NCBI RefSeq assembly: GCF_038618305.1
Contig: NZ_CP152017.1
Coordinates: forward strand, 2,643,501-2,707,500
DNA length: 64,000 nt
Origin: Sporosarcina sp. FSL K6-2383
Lineage (GTDB): Bacteria; Bacillota; Bacilli; Bacillales_A; Planococcaceae
Reading direction: 5' to 3'
The translations under genes were made by a program, and so were the position numbers. Positions 1-8,546 of the stretch are shown here, piece after piece. The notes under the pieces are model-generated. The model was not told the DNA's origin. It searched no databases and saw only the letters and a program-made list of their open reading frames with translations. Positions within the stretch are counted from its first letter, which is position 1; each line of letters begins with the position of its first letter.

Positions 1-129
1 ACACCACGTGGTGGCTTATCGATTGACCCTTATTGCAACTACGGAAAACCTGGGACAAAATACGAACAAATGGCAGATCATCGGATGATGAATCATGATA
101 TGTACCCGGAGAAAATTGATAATCGGTAA
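1..129 (+). CDS. C-terminal end of an unidentified protein (partial)
   Basis: Frame 1 is open from the first base to a TAA at 127-129 and gives 42 residues ending in MYPEKIDNR. The text looks like real protein: it is rich in Gly, Tyr, His and Met and includes the phrases [19 protein letters not shown] and [14 protein letters not shown]. The gene starts outside the window. A strong + strand terminator follows at 271-312, which supports transcription in this direction. I do not recognise the family. The composition suggests a compact, possibly metal-binding C-terminal tail, but this is a guess. Confidence 0.6.
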   Translation, partial: TPRGGLSIDPYCNYGKPGTKYEQMADHRMMNHDMYPEKIDNR

Positions 130-262
130 TTATGTTAGAAGCCACGTCTGTTGAATAACCATTTACTTGCATAAATTACGGGTAAGTAATGTCTTGAAAG
201 CTACTAGTCCACTAGAGTATTTCCAGTTCGCTTTCGGCTGACTATTCAAGACATAATTACCG
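124..262. repeat. Inverted repeat in the 3' untranslated region of the first gene
   Basis: The 12-base string CGGTAATTATGT at 124-135 is exactly complementary to 251-262. A second copy of nearly the same arm at 181-198 (GGTAAGTAATGTCTTGAA) pairs with 245-261 over about 16 of 18 positions. The right arm can therefore pair with either of two left arms. It lies between the stop codon of the first gene and its terminator. Function unknown. Confidence 0.5.
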
Positions 263-270
263 TGGAGCAA

Positions 271-312
271 GCATGGCTAGAAACGACTTCGTCATTTCTA
301 GCCATGCTTTTT
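271..312 (+). terminator. Rho-independent terminator of the first gene
   Basis: A 13-bp perfect stem (GCATGGCTAGAAA at 271-283 with its complement at 295-307) is capped by a short GAC/GTC extension around a TTC loop. A T-rich tail follows at 308-312. It is on the + strand and matches the end of the partial gene. Confidence 0.8.
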
Positions 313-808
313 CGGTCATCTTGTTATGAATTGTTGCCTGTCGCGTACCTACAATGCTTAAGTGAAAAATGCGGTTGATTGGAAAGAAAAGAATAGATGG
401 CTTACTATAAAAATTGTAGTGCCCAAAGATACAATTTCGGGCTCTATTGTACTTTGTACAAGGTATTCTTTCGTTATTCCTAGTAAGCTTTATAGAAAGT
501 GACACTTCCTAATATAATAATGGAAAAGATCATAGTGAAAGCTCCATCCGCCAAAATTTCATCTTTGGCGGACTTTATCTAGATAGAGAGGCTTCTATTC
601 ACTAGTTCCCAAAAGCATTAGCACTTCGAGTACAAGTATTTTTGGTGAGCGACGGATGAATGACTACTATACGATTACCGGAAGAACGTATAGGGATGCG
701 GCGAAGTCGCATCCCTATACATTAAAACAATACGGCTATTGTATAGAAGTCGTTCATTCCAAAACGAGCCAAAAGAAAACTATACACAGATGTGATATTT
801 TATAAGTC
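313..808. other. Non-coding stretch with hairpins, no supported gene
   Basis: No reading frame here has a convincing ribosome site or family resemblance. The minus-strand frame across 257-505 runs through the terminator and is not credible. Visible structure: a 9-bp stem TCCGCCAAA/TTTGGCGGA at about 547-572, and a long imperfect palindrome at about 639-776 described separately. The stretch lies between two 3' ends, so it is not a promoter region for a flanking gene. Confidence 0.5.
639..776. repeat. Long imperfect palindrome
   Basis: The centre is a perfect 13-bp stem (GTATAGGGATGCG at 688-700 with 708-720) around GCGAAGT. Outer arms at 658-680 and 733-759 also pair (GAATGA, then CTACTATAC against CTTCTATAC, then the ACCG/GCCG ends), with a 4-base bulge. 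Weaker pairing extends outward. The whole is about 138 bases without a gene and resembles a small non-autonomous element or a structured RNA. No target duplication was established. Confidence 0.5.
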
Positions 809-843
809 AAAAACCATCCGGATGTCAGAATCCAGATGGTTTT
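809..843. terminator. Terminator after recQ, symmetrical
   Basis: AAACCATCCGGAT at 811-823 pairs with ATCCAGATGGTTT at 830-842, with one mismatch. T tracts occur on both sides. On the minus strand it begins directly after the recQ stop codon, so it is the natural recQ terminator. It may also stop + strand readthrough. Confidence 0.75.
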
Positions 844-845
844 TA

Positions 846-2615
846 TTATACATTTTGCATGGTATATGACTTGATTTCGTTGATAAACGCCTCGCCATAG
901 CGCTCTAATTTAGCTTGTCCAACGCCATTCACTGCGAGGAAATCTTCTTCTGTGATAGGCATTCTTGCTGCCATGTCTTGCAAGGATTTATCCGAAAAGA
1001 CAACGAACGGAGGTACGCCTGCATCTTGTGCTAGTTGACGGCGCAAGGCACGAAGCTGCTCAAATAATGGATTGTCAGCTGTAATTTGTTTAGTGATGAC
1101 AGATACTTTGCGATGCACTTTTACGCCGCCTGTTAAGACATCCTTGCCCTGCTCACTAACATAAATAATGGGGAATTGCCCATTTTCAACACCCAGATAG
1201 TTTTCTGAAATAATGAATTCGATGAAATCGGAGATGTCTTTTGCGCTTCGGTCTTTCATCAAACCATAGGTGGGCAGTTTTTCAAAGCCAAATTCTAGCA
1301 CTTTCTTATTACGAGATCCCGTCAAAACTTGTGCAATCATCGTCTTGCCAAAACGCTGCTTCATGCGGATGACACAAGATAATACCATTTGAACGTCTAC
1401 CGTGACATCTGAACTTTCTCGCGTATCTGTACAATTCGCACAGCGACCGCAATTGACTACATCAGTTTCACCGAAATAGGTAATGATGAATTTCTGCAAG
1501 CAGGCTTCTGTATGGCAAAAGTCAATCATCGATTGTAATTTTTCCAATTCCGCAGGGATACGATTTTCATCCTGTGACTGATCGATGAGGAATCGTTGTG
1601 TTTGCACATCTTGTGATGAAAATAAGATTGTGCAGGCGCTATCGAGTCCATCACGTCCTGCGCGACCTGCTTCTTGATAGTAACTCTCCATGTTTTTCGG
1701 CATTTGGTAGTGAATGACGTAGCGAATATTCGATTTATCAATCCCCATACCAAAAGCATTCGTAGCGACCATTACCGTTGCTTCATCCATCAAGAATCTA
1801 TCCTGCTCTGATTGTCGTTCGACATCACCTAAACCTGCATGGTATTTGGCAACAGCTACCCCACTCTTGCGCAGCGTTTCATGGACAGAATCAACAGCTT
1901 TGCGCGTTGCTGCGTAAATGATACCAGCTTCCCCGTCATTCTTCTTGACATATTCTTTGACAAACTTCTCACGGTCTTGTCCTTTTACAACAGAAAAGGT
2001 AAGGTTAGCTCGCTCAAAGCCTGTCATCACCGTATTGTCTTCACTAATCCCGAGCTGACGACAAATATCTTCCCGCACATCAGGTGTTGCAGTTGCCGTC
2101 AAAGCAAGGACGACTGGTTTTTCATCGAATAGAGAGACGATACTACTAATATTACGGTAGCTTGGACGGAAATCGTGACCCCATTGCGAAATACAATGTG
2201 CTTCGTCAATGGCAATCATCGGAATGTTCATTTGGCGTAACTGATTTTTAAACGCTGGTGAATCGAGTCGTTCTGGTGCAACATAGAGCAAGCGATACTT
2301 GCCTTCCATTGCTAGTTCCATCGTACCGAAATATTCTTCCGATGATAACGAGCTATTAATGTACGCAGCAGGGATACCGACTTGGTGGAGCGCATCGACT
2401 TGGTCTTTCATGAGAGAAATAAGTGGTGAAATGACGAGAACGGTTCCTTCCATAACAAGTGCTGGCACCTGATAACAAACCGATTTCCCGCCCCCTGTTG
2501 GCATAACGCATAGTGTATCCTGCCCTTGCATAACCCCACGAATGACTTGCTCCTGCCCTGTTCTAAATGAAGGATATCCAAAATACGTTGTTAAAATGTT
2601 CAAAGCTTTTTCGAT
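846..2615 (-). CDS. recQ: ATP-dependent DNA helicase RecQ
   Basis: 3'-5' superfamily 2 helicase acting in recombination and fork repair. Numbering from the internal TTG at 2603, Walker A (TGGGKS) is near residues 36-41 and the DEAH box (AIDEAHCISQW) near 131-141. The helicase C domain follows (FGMGIDKSNIR, QEAGRAGRDG), then the RecQ zinc site (C..C, CGRCANC, about 370-395), the winged helix and one HRDC domain (about 505-580). The start is unusual. AAGGAGAGG at 2622-2630 has no ATG or GTG behind it. It is followed directly by ATT, then TAC, then ATC (2613-2615), and TTG comes only at 2601-2603, 21 bases after AAGGAG. Starting at ATC adds IEKA before LNILTTYFGY, which matches the usual RecQ opening and gives a normal spacing of 9. 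Function is secure; the start is inferred. Confidence 0.93.
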   Translation of the reverse strand: MEKALNILTTYFGYPSFRTGQEQVIRGVMQGQDTLCVMPTGGGKSVCYQVPALVMEGTVLVISPLISLMKDQVDALHQVGIPAAYINSSLSSEEYFGTMELAMEGKYRLLYVAPERLDSPAFKNQLRQMNIPMIAIDEAHCISQWGHDFRPSYRNISSIVSLFDEKPVVLALTATATPDVREDICRQLGISEDNTVMTGFERANLTFSVVKGQDREKFVKEYVKKNDGEAGIIYAATRKAVDSVHETLRKSGVAVAKYHAGLGDVERQSEQDRFLMDEATVMVATNAFGMGIDKSNIRYVIHYQMPKNMESYYQEAGRAGRDGLDSACTILFSSQDVQTQRFLIDQSQDENRIPAELEKLQSMIDFCHTEACLQKFIITYFGETDVVNCGRCANCTDTRESSDVTVDVQMVLSCVIRMKQRFGKTMIAQVLTGSRNKKVLEFGFEKLPTYGLMKDRSAKDISDFIEFIISENYLGVENGQFPIIYVSEQGKDVLTGGVKVHRKVSVITKQITADNPLFEQLRALRRQLAQDAGVPPFVVFSDKSLQDMAARMPITEEDFLAVNGVGQAKLERYGEAFINEIKSYTMQNV

Positions 2616-2658
2616 GTAAATCCTCTCCTTGTTCCTTCGTCAAAGATAACGAAATGCG

Positions 2659-2758
2659 GAGGGCGCCTGCTTAGATGCGACAGGCATAAGACGAACTTGC
2701 GACGTGGCGCTTTTTGCCGCATAGCTAGTTTGGCTTATGACCCGAGCATCTGGCGCCC
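2659..2758. repeat. Long imperfect hairpin element between recQ and its upstream neighbour
   Basis: Left arm at about 2660-2691 (GGGCGCC, AGATGC, GCATAAG blocks) pairs with right arm 2733-2758 (CTTATG, GCATCT, GGCGCCC) with small bulges. A GC-rich centre carries GGCGC-TTTTT-GCCGC. It is richer in GC than its surroundings. From memory, similar elements are scattered between genes in Sporosarcina-like genomes; that needs a search to confirm. It could also act as a transcription barrier upstream of recQ. Confidence 0.55.
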
Positions 2759-2768
2759 AGAGCTAGAC

Positions 2769-2794
2769 AAAAAAAGCACCGGGATAGGTGCTTT
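2769..2794 (-). terminator. Terminator after the hemerythrin-like gene
   Basis: On the minus strand a stem of AAAGCACC with GGTGCTTT encloses a short loop and is followed by a run of T. It sits immediately after the stop codon at 2794-2796. Confidence 0.75.
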
Positions 2795-3231
2795 TATTCA
2801 AACAATAGTCTTTCTTCGTCACGGCTATGTATTTCATTGACAACTAGTAATGAATGAAAACGGTGAAGTACACCAGGACTTAAGTTTTCCTTTTCACGAA
2901 GCTCTTCGATGTCCTTGACGATAATGCGCAGTAAATCATGATCGCGTGTCAACTGAATGACAGTGTCTTTCAATTCCGGCTTCTGCGTTGCAACTTCCTC
3001 ATAAAACCCAGCCTCTTCCGAATCCGCATGTGCAATAATACGGGTGAGCCAATAGTCTATCAGGGCATCCGCCGCTCGATTAGCCGTTTCTAAATCACCT
3101 TTTTTTAAGTAATCCATCATATCATTTGTCTTGTCAACTGCCCCGGCTAAGCCGCCCTCGTGAATCGCGTGATGTGCAGAAAGTTGTTTCAAGGCGGGGC
3201 CAGATTTAGGTACTGAATTAGTTGCTGCCAT
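2794..3231 (-). CDS. Hemerythrin-like HHE domain protein
   Basis: A 145-residue soluble helical protein. Candidate metal ligands are spaced as in hemerythrin HHE proteins: HHAIHE near residues 19-24, IIAHADSEE in the middle, RDHD, and NEIHSRDEE near the C terminus. Such proteins bind a di-iron centre and are linked to oxygen, nitric oxide or iron handling; the role here is not shown. The start MAATNS at 3231 has AAAGG 9 bases upstream. An earlier in-frame ATG at 3240 is too close to the ribosome site. It has its own terminator, so it is probably monocistronic. Confidence 0.75.
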   Translation of the reverse strand: MAATNSVPKSGPALKQLSAHHAIHEGGLAGAVDKTNDMMDYLKKGDLETANRAADALIDYWLTRIIAHADSEEAGFYEEVATQKPELKDTVIQLTRDHDLLRIIVKDIEELREKENLSPGVLHRFHSLLVVNEIHSRDEERLLFE

Positions 3232-3275
3232 TGTAATCATCCTTTCATTATCAAATAAGGTTTGAATCATGCTGA

Positions 3276-3700
3276 CTAGAGATAAACATAGATTAACCAT
3301 ACCAGATTCAGGTGTAATTTGAAATGAAAGCTCATCCCAATTTTTGAAGAATCGGTTTGATTCGTCAAATAAATGTCATCTTCATCATAGCTTGTAAAGT
3401 ATAGCTTCATTTCCTCTTGGAGTTCATCAGGTATTCGCTCCTTGATTCCCATAGTTCCTTTATGCTTCAACTAACATCCGGTACGACCAGCATACTCATC
3501 ATTTCAATACAAATTAAGCCAAGCATCGGTATTGCCTTCTTCTCGTCAGTTGCAGACAATTTCCATAACTTTTTCCAATTAACAGATTCAAAAATGTATG
3601 CACATAACTTTGAATCTAGGAAGAATGAATCGAAACTATTGCATTTAAATAAACGGTCATAAAGCAGGTTGCCACATTTTCTCGAAATTGTCCAAATGAC
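3276..3700 (-). pseudogene. Probable gene remnant, or one or two small unknown ORFs
   Basis: Two consecutive minus-strand open stretches lie between the spoVR terminator and the hemerythrin-like gene. The first (about 3700-3467) reads as plausible protein (YIFESVNWKKLWKL, then DEKKAIPMLGLICIEMMSML) but lacks a proper start behind a ribosome site. The second could start at an ATG near 3452 after AAAGGA and gives about 58 residues opening MGIKERIPDELQEEMKLYF with DEDD in the middle. They are in different frames and abut. A single decayed gene with a frameshift is one reading; two unrelated short ORFs is another. I do not recognise the family. Confidence 0.35.
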
Positions 3701-3733
3701 AAAACCCACTCGCAAAATTAGAGTGGGTTTTAC
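3700..3733 (-). terminator. Terminator after spoVR
   Basis: A 10-bp perfect stem (AAACCCACTC at 3702-3711 with 3721-3730) is followed on the minus strand by a short T tract, directly behind the spoVR stop. Confidence 0.7.
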
Positions 3734-3734
3734 T

Positions 3735-5132
3735 TTATACAAAACGGCGATAAACCTTTTTTCCGTCATATGAAAAAACAATTTGCTTATTCTCCACATA
3801 CGTTTCTAAATGGACAATTCGCCCCCATAATCGATGAATATAGGGAAGGACATGCTCCAAATAACGAACATCTAATTCCTTTTCATCAAATTGATGCACC
3901 AAATACAATTCACCATTTCGTAAATAATCGCCATTTTCAACGACAATATAAGGAAATCCACCATTCACTCGCATTGCAATTAGCTGATCCCTAATCGCTT
4001 CATGATCTTTCGTAGTAATCCGGTAATCTTCCCTCTTCTTTTCAAATAAATACAGATCAGCTCGTTGAACCAAATCCTTCGTTAAATAGTTGCGAATGAA
4101 GGAAATATCCGATTCAATTTCTCTCACTTCAAACATTTTTTCTCTTCCACTGTTTGGTTTGGCACCAAACTTTTTCATATCTTCCGTTGGATGATTGTAG
4201 CGCTGTTCAATATCTTCAAAGATTTTCACACCCAGATAGTACGGATTAATGCTTGTTTTGGAAGGCTGTACAACGTTCGCATTTAATGTCGCAAATTCAA
4301 TGGTCTCATCTGTCGTCAAATCCATCTCACGTATAATTCGCTGATGCCAATAGGATGCCCAGCCCTCATTCATAATTTTGGTCTCCAGCTGGGGCCAAAA
4401 ATAGAGCATTTCCTCTCGCATCATCGTTAAAATATCACGCTGCCATTCTTCTAATTCACGGCTGTATTGTAAAATAAATAACAGAAGATCCTTTTCAGGC
4501 TTTGGGGGTATTTTATAAGTCATGTGAGTCGTTTTTTTCTTATCCTTTTGCTGTTGATCCAAATTCCATAAATCATCATAATCTGTTTTTCTTGCAACCT
4601 CTTCCTCTTCTACAATATCCTCTGGTAGATGATGTCTTCGGATAGAAGGGTCGATATGTTCCTGAATGCCTAAAACTGCATCTAAAAAACTTTCAACATT
4701 CCCTTTCCCGTAAAGCATTTCATAATTCGCAATCCGCTCTGCCGTAGCCGCCATGCTTTCCACCATGTCCCGCCTCGTATTAGAAAACCGAACATTATTT
4801 TTGAAAAAGTCACAGTGGGCAAGGACATGAGCAATAATGAGCTTGTTTTGAATCAGGCTATTCGTATCCAACAAAAATGCATAGCACGGATTGGAGTTAA
4901 TGACCAATTCATAGATTTGACTTAACCCAAGATCATATTGTAGCTTCATTTTGTGAAACTGCTTACCAAAACTCCAATGTGTAAAACGTGTTGGCATGCC
5001 GTATGCACCGAATGTATAAAGAATATCCGCAGGACATATTTCATAGCGCATCGGATAAAAATCTAGCCCGAATCCAGTGGCGATTTCTGTAATTTCGTCG
5101 ATGGCATATTCAAGTGTATGTCGATTCGTCAA
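3735..5132 (-). CDS. spoVR: SpoVR family stage V sporulation protein
   Basis: 465 residues, the usual SpoVR length. It carries the conserved [12 protein letters not shown] block ([13 protein letters not shown], about residues 120-132) and the block [13 protein letters not shown] near 255-267, both hallmarks of the family. In Bacillus the protein is made in the mother cell and affects spore cortex formation; the biochemical activity is unresolved. Its start overlaps the end of the yhbH homologue by four bases (ATGA), so the two are translationally coupled. It is the last gene of a prkA-yhbH-spoVR operon, the same trio as yeaG-yeaH-ycgB in enterobacteria. Confidence 0.93.
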   Translation of the reverse strand: MTNRHTLEYAIDEITEIATGFGLDFYPMRYEICPADILYTFGAYGMPTRFTHWSFGKQFHKMKLQYDLGLSQIYELVINSNPCYAFLLDTNSLIQNKLIIAHVLAHCDFFKNNVRFSNTRRDMVESMAATAERIANYEMLYGKGNVESFLDAVLGIQEHIDPSIRRHHLPEDIVEEEEVARKTDYDDLWNLDQQQKDKKKTTHMTYKIPPKPEKDLLLFILQYSRELEEWQRDILTMMREEMLYFWPQLETKIMNEGWASYWHQRIIREMDLTTDETIEFATLNANVVQPSKTSINPYYLGVKIFEDIEQRYNHPTEDMKKFGAKPNSGREKMFEVREIESDISFIRNYLTKDLVQRADLYLFEKKREDYRITTKDHEAIRDQLIAMRVNGGFPYIVVENGDYLRNGELYLVHQFDEKELDVRYLEHVLPYIHRLWGRIVHLETYVENKQIVFSYDGKKVYRRFV

Positions 5133-6295
5133 TCGCTCCCCTCCGAATCACCATTATTAAAAAAACGTTTTAACGCATGGTATACATCTTGATTTTCTTT
5201 TAAAATATAATGCCGAAATTTTGGATGTTCGATTTTTTTATAAGTAGCCATCAATGTCGAAAACCGACTATGCGCATTGACTTCACCGTAACCAAATAGG
5301 CTTGAAACTTCCATCAGCTCATTGACCAATCTCATACATTTCTCATTATCCGATGACATATTTTCACCATCAGAAAAATGGAAAGGGTAAATATTATAGC
5401 GCGAAGGGTTGTATTGTTGTTTAATAAGCTCTAGCGCCTTCTCATAAGCCGATGAGCAAATCGTTCCCCCACTTTCCCCTTTTGAAAAAAAGTCTTCCTG
5501 TGTGACCACTTTTGCTTCTGTATGATGAGCAATGAATTCAATGTCAACTGTTTCATATTTCGTCTGCAAAAACTTCAGCATCCAAAAAAAGAAACTTCTC
5601 GCCATATACTTTTCAAAATTCCCCATAGAGGCGCTCGTATCCATCATCATGAGTACAACTGCTCGGGACTCAGGTTTTTGAATATCATTCCACGTTTTGA
5701 AGCGTAAATCATCATTATGAATCGGTGCGATTTCAGCTTTTCCTTTCATCGCATTTCTTTTAATAGCCGTTAATATCGTTCGTTTTTTATCGATATTACC
5801 AATCAGGCCTTTTTTTCGAATATCATTGAACTCAATTTTTTCATCTGTTATTTCAGCCTGTTCTTTTCGCTGTAAATTAGGTAATTCGAGTTCATCGAAA
5901 AGAATTTCTTCGATTTCGGCCATCGATACCTCTGCTTCATAGTAATCCTGCCCAGGCTGATCACCTGCCTGCTTTCCTTGCCCTTGACCACTTTGACCTT
6001 GCTTGCCGTCACTTGCGACAACATCGTCAACTTGACTACTGCCATCACCTTGCCCAACATGTTTCGACTTGTCATGATTATAGCGGATTTTATATTCATC
6101 TAACGATCGAATGGGAATTTTAATAACATCTCGCCCGTTGGACATCACAATGCTCTCTTCACTGATTAAATCCGGCAAGTTGTTGCGAATAGCTTCCTTC
6201 ACTTTATCCATATGACGCTCTTGATCACGATGACCTTTCCGATGAAGAGACCAATTTTCCTGTGAAACGATAAACTGATTTTGTCGTTCGCTCAT
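5129..6295 (-). CDS. yhbH: YhbH/DUF444 sporulation protein, VWA-like
   Basis: 388 residues. The N-terminal half is charged and low-complexity (Gly/Gln/Asp stretch about 90-115). The C-terminal half has a von Willebrand A-like fold with the metal motif MMDTSASMG, as in DUF444/YeaH proteins. Other family marks are [13 protein letters not shown] and FHFSDGEN. It lies between prkA and spoVR and is coupled to spoVR by a four-base overlap. The family is tied to PrkA kinase function by constant gene association; its own activity is not known. The start at 6295 gives the expected length. Confidence 0.9.
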   Translation of the reverse strand: MSERQNQFIVSQENWSLHRKGHRDQERHMDKVKEAIRNNLPDLISEESIVMSNGRDVIKIPIRSLDEYKIRYNHDKSKHVGQGDGSSQVDDVVASDGKQGQSGQGQGKQAGDQPGQDYYEAEVSMAEIEEILFDELELPNLQRKEQAEITDEKIEFNDIRKKGLIGNIDKKRTILTAIKRNAMKGKAEIAPIHNDDLRFKTWNDIQKPESRAVVLMMMDTSASMGNFEKYMARSFFFWMLKFLQTKYETVDIEFIAHHTEAKVVTQEDFFSKGESGGTICSSAYEKALELIKQQYNPSRYNIYPFHFSDGENMSSDNEKCMRLVNELMEVSSLFGYGEVNAHSRFSTLMATYKKIEHPKFRHYILKENQDVYHALKRFFNNGDSEGSD

Positions 6296-6347
6296 TTTTC
6301 ATTCACACCTACCTATTGGCAAACTTGAACACATCAGTGTATTAGCA

Positions 6348-8243
6348 TCAGCGATTCAGTAAACTCCCTACATAGCGCAGCAATTCATTAGCCGAGATTG
6401 AATTATAACCATGTTCATCAATAAGTCTCGCGACGACTTCATTGATTTTTTTCAAATGGGATTCATCAGGTGTTTTCGAGGAAGTTGTAATCTTCACGAC
6501 ATCCTTTAAATCAGCAAATAACTTCTTTTGAATCGCTTCACGTAAACGATCATGTGATTTATATTCAAAACGTTTCCCTTTTCGTGCATAAGCAGAAATC
6601 CGAATGAGAATTTCCTCGCGAAATGCTCGTTTAGCATTTTCTGATATGCCAATTTGTTCTTCGATAGAACGCATCAGTTTCTCGTCAGGATTCATCTCTT
6701 CATCTGTTAAAGGGTCTCTTAATTTATTTTTATTACAAAATGCTTCCACATTATCTAAATAATTATCCATCAAATTGACTGCCGACTCTTCATATGAATA
6801 GACAAATGCTTTTTGCACTTCTTGTTTGGCAATTTCATCATATTCTTTTCTGGCAGCCGCAATATAATTCATATATTTTTCACGGTCTTCCTGTGAAATG
6901 GAAGCATGTTGGTCAAGCCCATCCTTCAAGGCTCGCAACACGTCAAGTGCATTGATCGCCGGGATTTCCTTGCGGATAATGGCGGAAGAAATACGGTTAA
7001 TGACATAGCGCGGATCAATGCCATTCATCCCCTCATTCGGGAACTCTTTCTTCAACCCATCAACATCCATCGGATTAAAGCCTTCCACGCTTTGCCCATC
7101 ATACAAATACATTTTTTTCACAACATCAATGCCTTGTTTTTTGGAGATTTCTAGCCTCGTCAAAATAGAAAAAATCGCTGCCACTCGTAAAGCATGAGGC
7201 GCAATATGAACGTCAGCAATATCACTTTCATTAATCATTTTTTCATAAATTCGTTCTTCCTCGCTGACCTTTAAATTGTATGGAATCGGCATGACAATAA
7301 TTCTAGAATGCAATGCCTCATTCTTCTTATTGGCAATGAAGGAACGATACTCTGTTTCATTTGTATGGGCAACGATGAGTTCATCAGCACTGATGAGCGC
7401 AAATCTGCCCGCCTTAAAATTCCCCTCCTGCGTCAAGGACAATAAATGCCATAGGAATTTCTCGTCTAGCTTCAACATTTCTTGGAACTCCATCATGCCT
7501 CGGTTCGCTTTGTTTAATTCGCCATCAAAGCGATAGGCACGTGGATCAGACTCAGACCCAAATTCAGCAATTGTTGAAAAGTCTATACTGCCCGTTAAGT
7601 CAGCAATATCCTGTGATTTCGGATCAGAAGGTGTAAATGTACCAATACCGACTCGTTTGTCCTCTGAGAAGAAAATACGTTCAACCAACACATTTTCAAT
7701 TTGTCCGTCATATTCTTGTTCCAAGCGCATTGTATTAAGCGGAGACAAGCTGCCTTCAATGCGAACACCATATTGTTCTAAAAAATCCTTGCGTAAATGC
7801 TGTGGGATTAAATGCAACGGATCCTCGTGCATTGGACAGCCTTTGATGGCGTAAACCGCGCCTTCCTCTGTTTTGGAATAGCTTTCAAGCCCTCTTTTTA
7901 ACAAGGTAACAATGGTCGACTTCCCTCCACTAACAGGCCCCATCAACAATAAGATTCGCTTTCGAACATCTAGTCTTTTAGCGGCAGGATGAAAATATTC
8001 CTCGACGAGCCTTTCAATTGCCTCTTCAAGACCAAAAATTTCTGCTCCAAAAAAGTCATATAGCTTCTGCCCATCTTTTTCCGCCAAACCTGAACTTTTA
8101 ATCATATGGTATACGCGTGAATGTGCCGTTTGAGCAACTTCTTTTCGTTCCTTCACAATACCCAAGTATTCCGCAAACGTGCCTTGCCATTTCAGCTTGT
8201 TTTCTTCTTCTCGAAAACTTTTTACTTGGTTTAATATATCCAT
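6348..8243 (-). CDS. prkA: PrkA family serine protein kinase / AAA+ protein
   Basis: 631 residues, the standard length. An AAA-type N-terminal domain carries Walker A (GPVSGGKSTIV, about residues 102-112). The C-terminal PrkA domain is homologous to eukaryotic-type kinases in older reports. In Bacillus, PrkA is expressed during sporulation and affects the SigK pathway; both ATPase/protease-like and kinase roles have been proposed. ATG at 8243 follows GGAGGG at good spacing. First gene of the prkA-yhbH-spoVR operon. A SigE-like -10 lies just upstream. Confidence 0.93.
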   Translation of the reverse strand: MDILNQVKSFREEENKLKWQGTFAEYLGIVKERKEVAQTAHSRVYHMIKSSGLAEKDGQKLYDFFGAEIFGLEEAIERLVEEYFHPAAKRLDVRKRILLLMGPVSGGKSTIVTLLKRGLESYSKTEEGAVYAIKGCPMHEDPLHLIPQHLRKDFLEQYGVRIEGSLSPLNTMRLEQEYDGQIENVLVERIFFSEDKRVGIGTFTPSDPKSQDIADLTGSIDFSTIAEFGSESDPRAYRFDGELNKANRGMMEFQEMLKLDEKFLWHLLSLTQEGNFKAGRFALISADELIVAHTNETEYRSFIANKKNEALHSRIIVMPIPYNLKVSEEERIYEKMINESDIADVHIAPHALRVAAIFSILTRLEISKKQGIDVVKKMYLYDGQSVEGFNPMDVDGLKKEFPNEGMNGIDPRYVINRISSAIIRKEIPAINALDVLRALKDGLDQHASISQEDREKYMNYIAAARKEYDEIAKQEVQKAFVYSYEESAVNLMDNYLDNVEAFCNKNKLRDPLTDEEMNPDEKLMRSIEEQIGISENAKRAFREEILIRISAYARKGKRFEYKSHDRLREAIQKKLFADLKDVVKITTSSKTPDESHLKKINEVVARLIDEHGYNSISANELLRYVGSLLNR

Positions 8244-8276
8244 ACTATTCCCTCCAGTCAGGGCATGGTTTTATCC

Positions 8277-8284
8277 ATAGTATG
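8277..8284 (-). promoter_or_regulatory. Possible SigE -10 element for prkA
   Basis: Minus strand CATACTAT, close to the sporulation sigma-E -10 consensus CATACANT, about 34 bases before the prkA start. The matching -35 is not convincing: an ATA-containing block is present but its spacing is short. Repeat copy A starts 27 bases further upstream, so the promoter must lie in this interval or inside the repeat. Confidence 0.3.
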
Positions 8285-8310
8285 CGCAGGGGCGAGTTAT
8301 GATGCAGGAT

Positions 8311-8497
8311 CAATCACGCCTCGGCGTGATTGCGTCCAGATTTTGAATTGAGCTTGGGGCCAGCACGAGGCTGGTCATGGAACCGTTGCCGCAGGACGCG
8401 GTGAACTTAGGTTACCTTCTAACTCCCTTCAAAATCTGTGACATCCGCCGGAGGTTTAACTTAATTCAGCAAATGTATTTGCTGAATTAAGTTAAAC
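8311..8497 (+). repeat. Interspersed structured repeat, copy A (with enlarged loop)
   Basis: Full copy in + orientation. It starts with the small palindrome CAATCACGC-CTCG-GCGTGATTG, continues with TCCAGATTTTGAA and its complement TTCAAAATCTG (about 75 bases of extra sequence between them, starting near 8357), then GTGACATCCGCCGGAGG. It ends in a perfect 20-bp stem (8454-8473 with 8478-8497). The stem end faces the 3' end of the DUF368 gene. The extra loop sequence is absent from copies B, C and D. Confidence 0.85.
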
Positions 8498-8499
8498 AC

Positions 8500-8541
8500 A
8501 AAAGCACCAGACTCCAAAGTACTAAGAGTCTGGTGCTTTTA
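8500..8541 (-). terminator. Terminator of the DUF368 gene
   Basis: A 14-bp perfect stem (AAAGCACCAGACTC at 8501-8514 with 8526-8539) lies directly between the DUF368 stop and the terminal stem of repeat copy A. Confidence 0.8.
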
Positions 8542-8546
8542 GGTTG

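Noticed and set aside
257..505. 82-residue minus-strand open frame
   Set aside because: It runs through the strong terminator at 271-312, has no ribosome site and no family resemblance.
846..2603. recQ start at TTG 2603 as the definite start
   Set aside because: The distance of 21 bases from AAGGAG is too long, and conserved residues continue upstream, so the coding region was extended to ATC at 2615.
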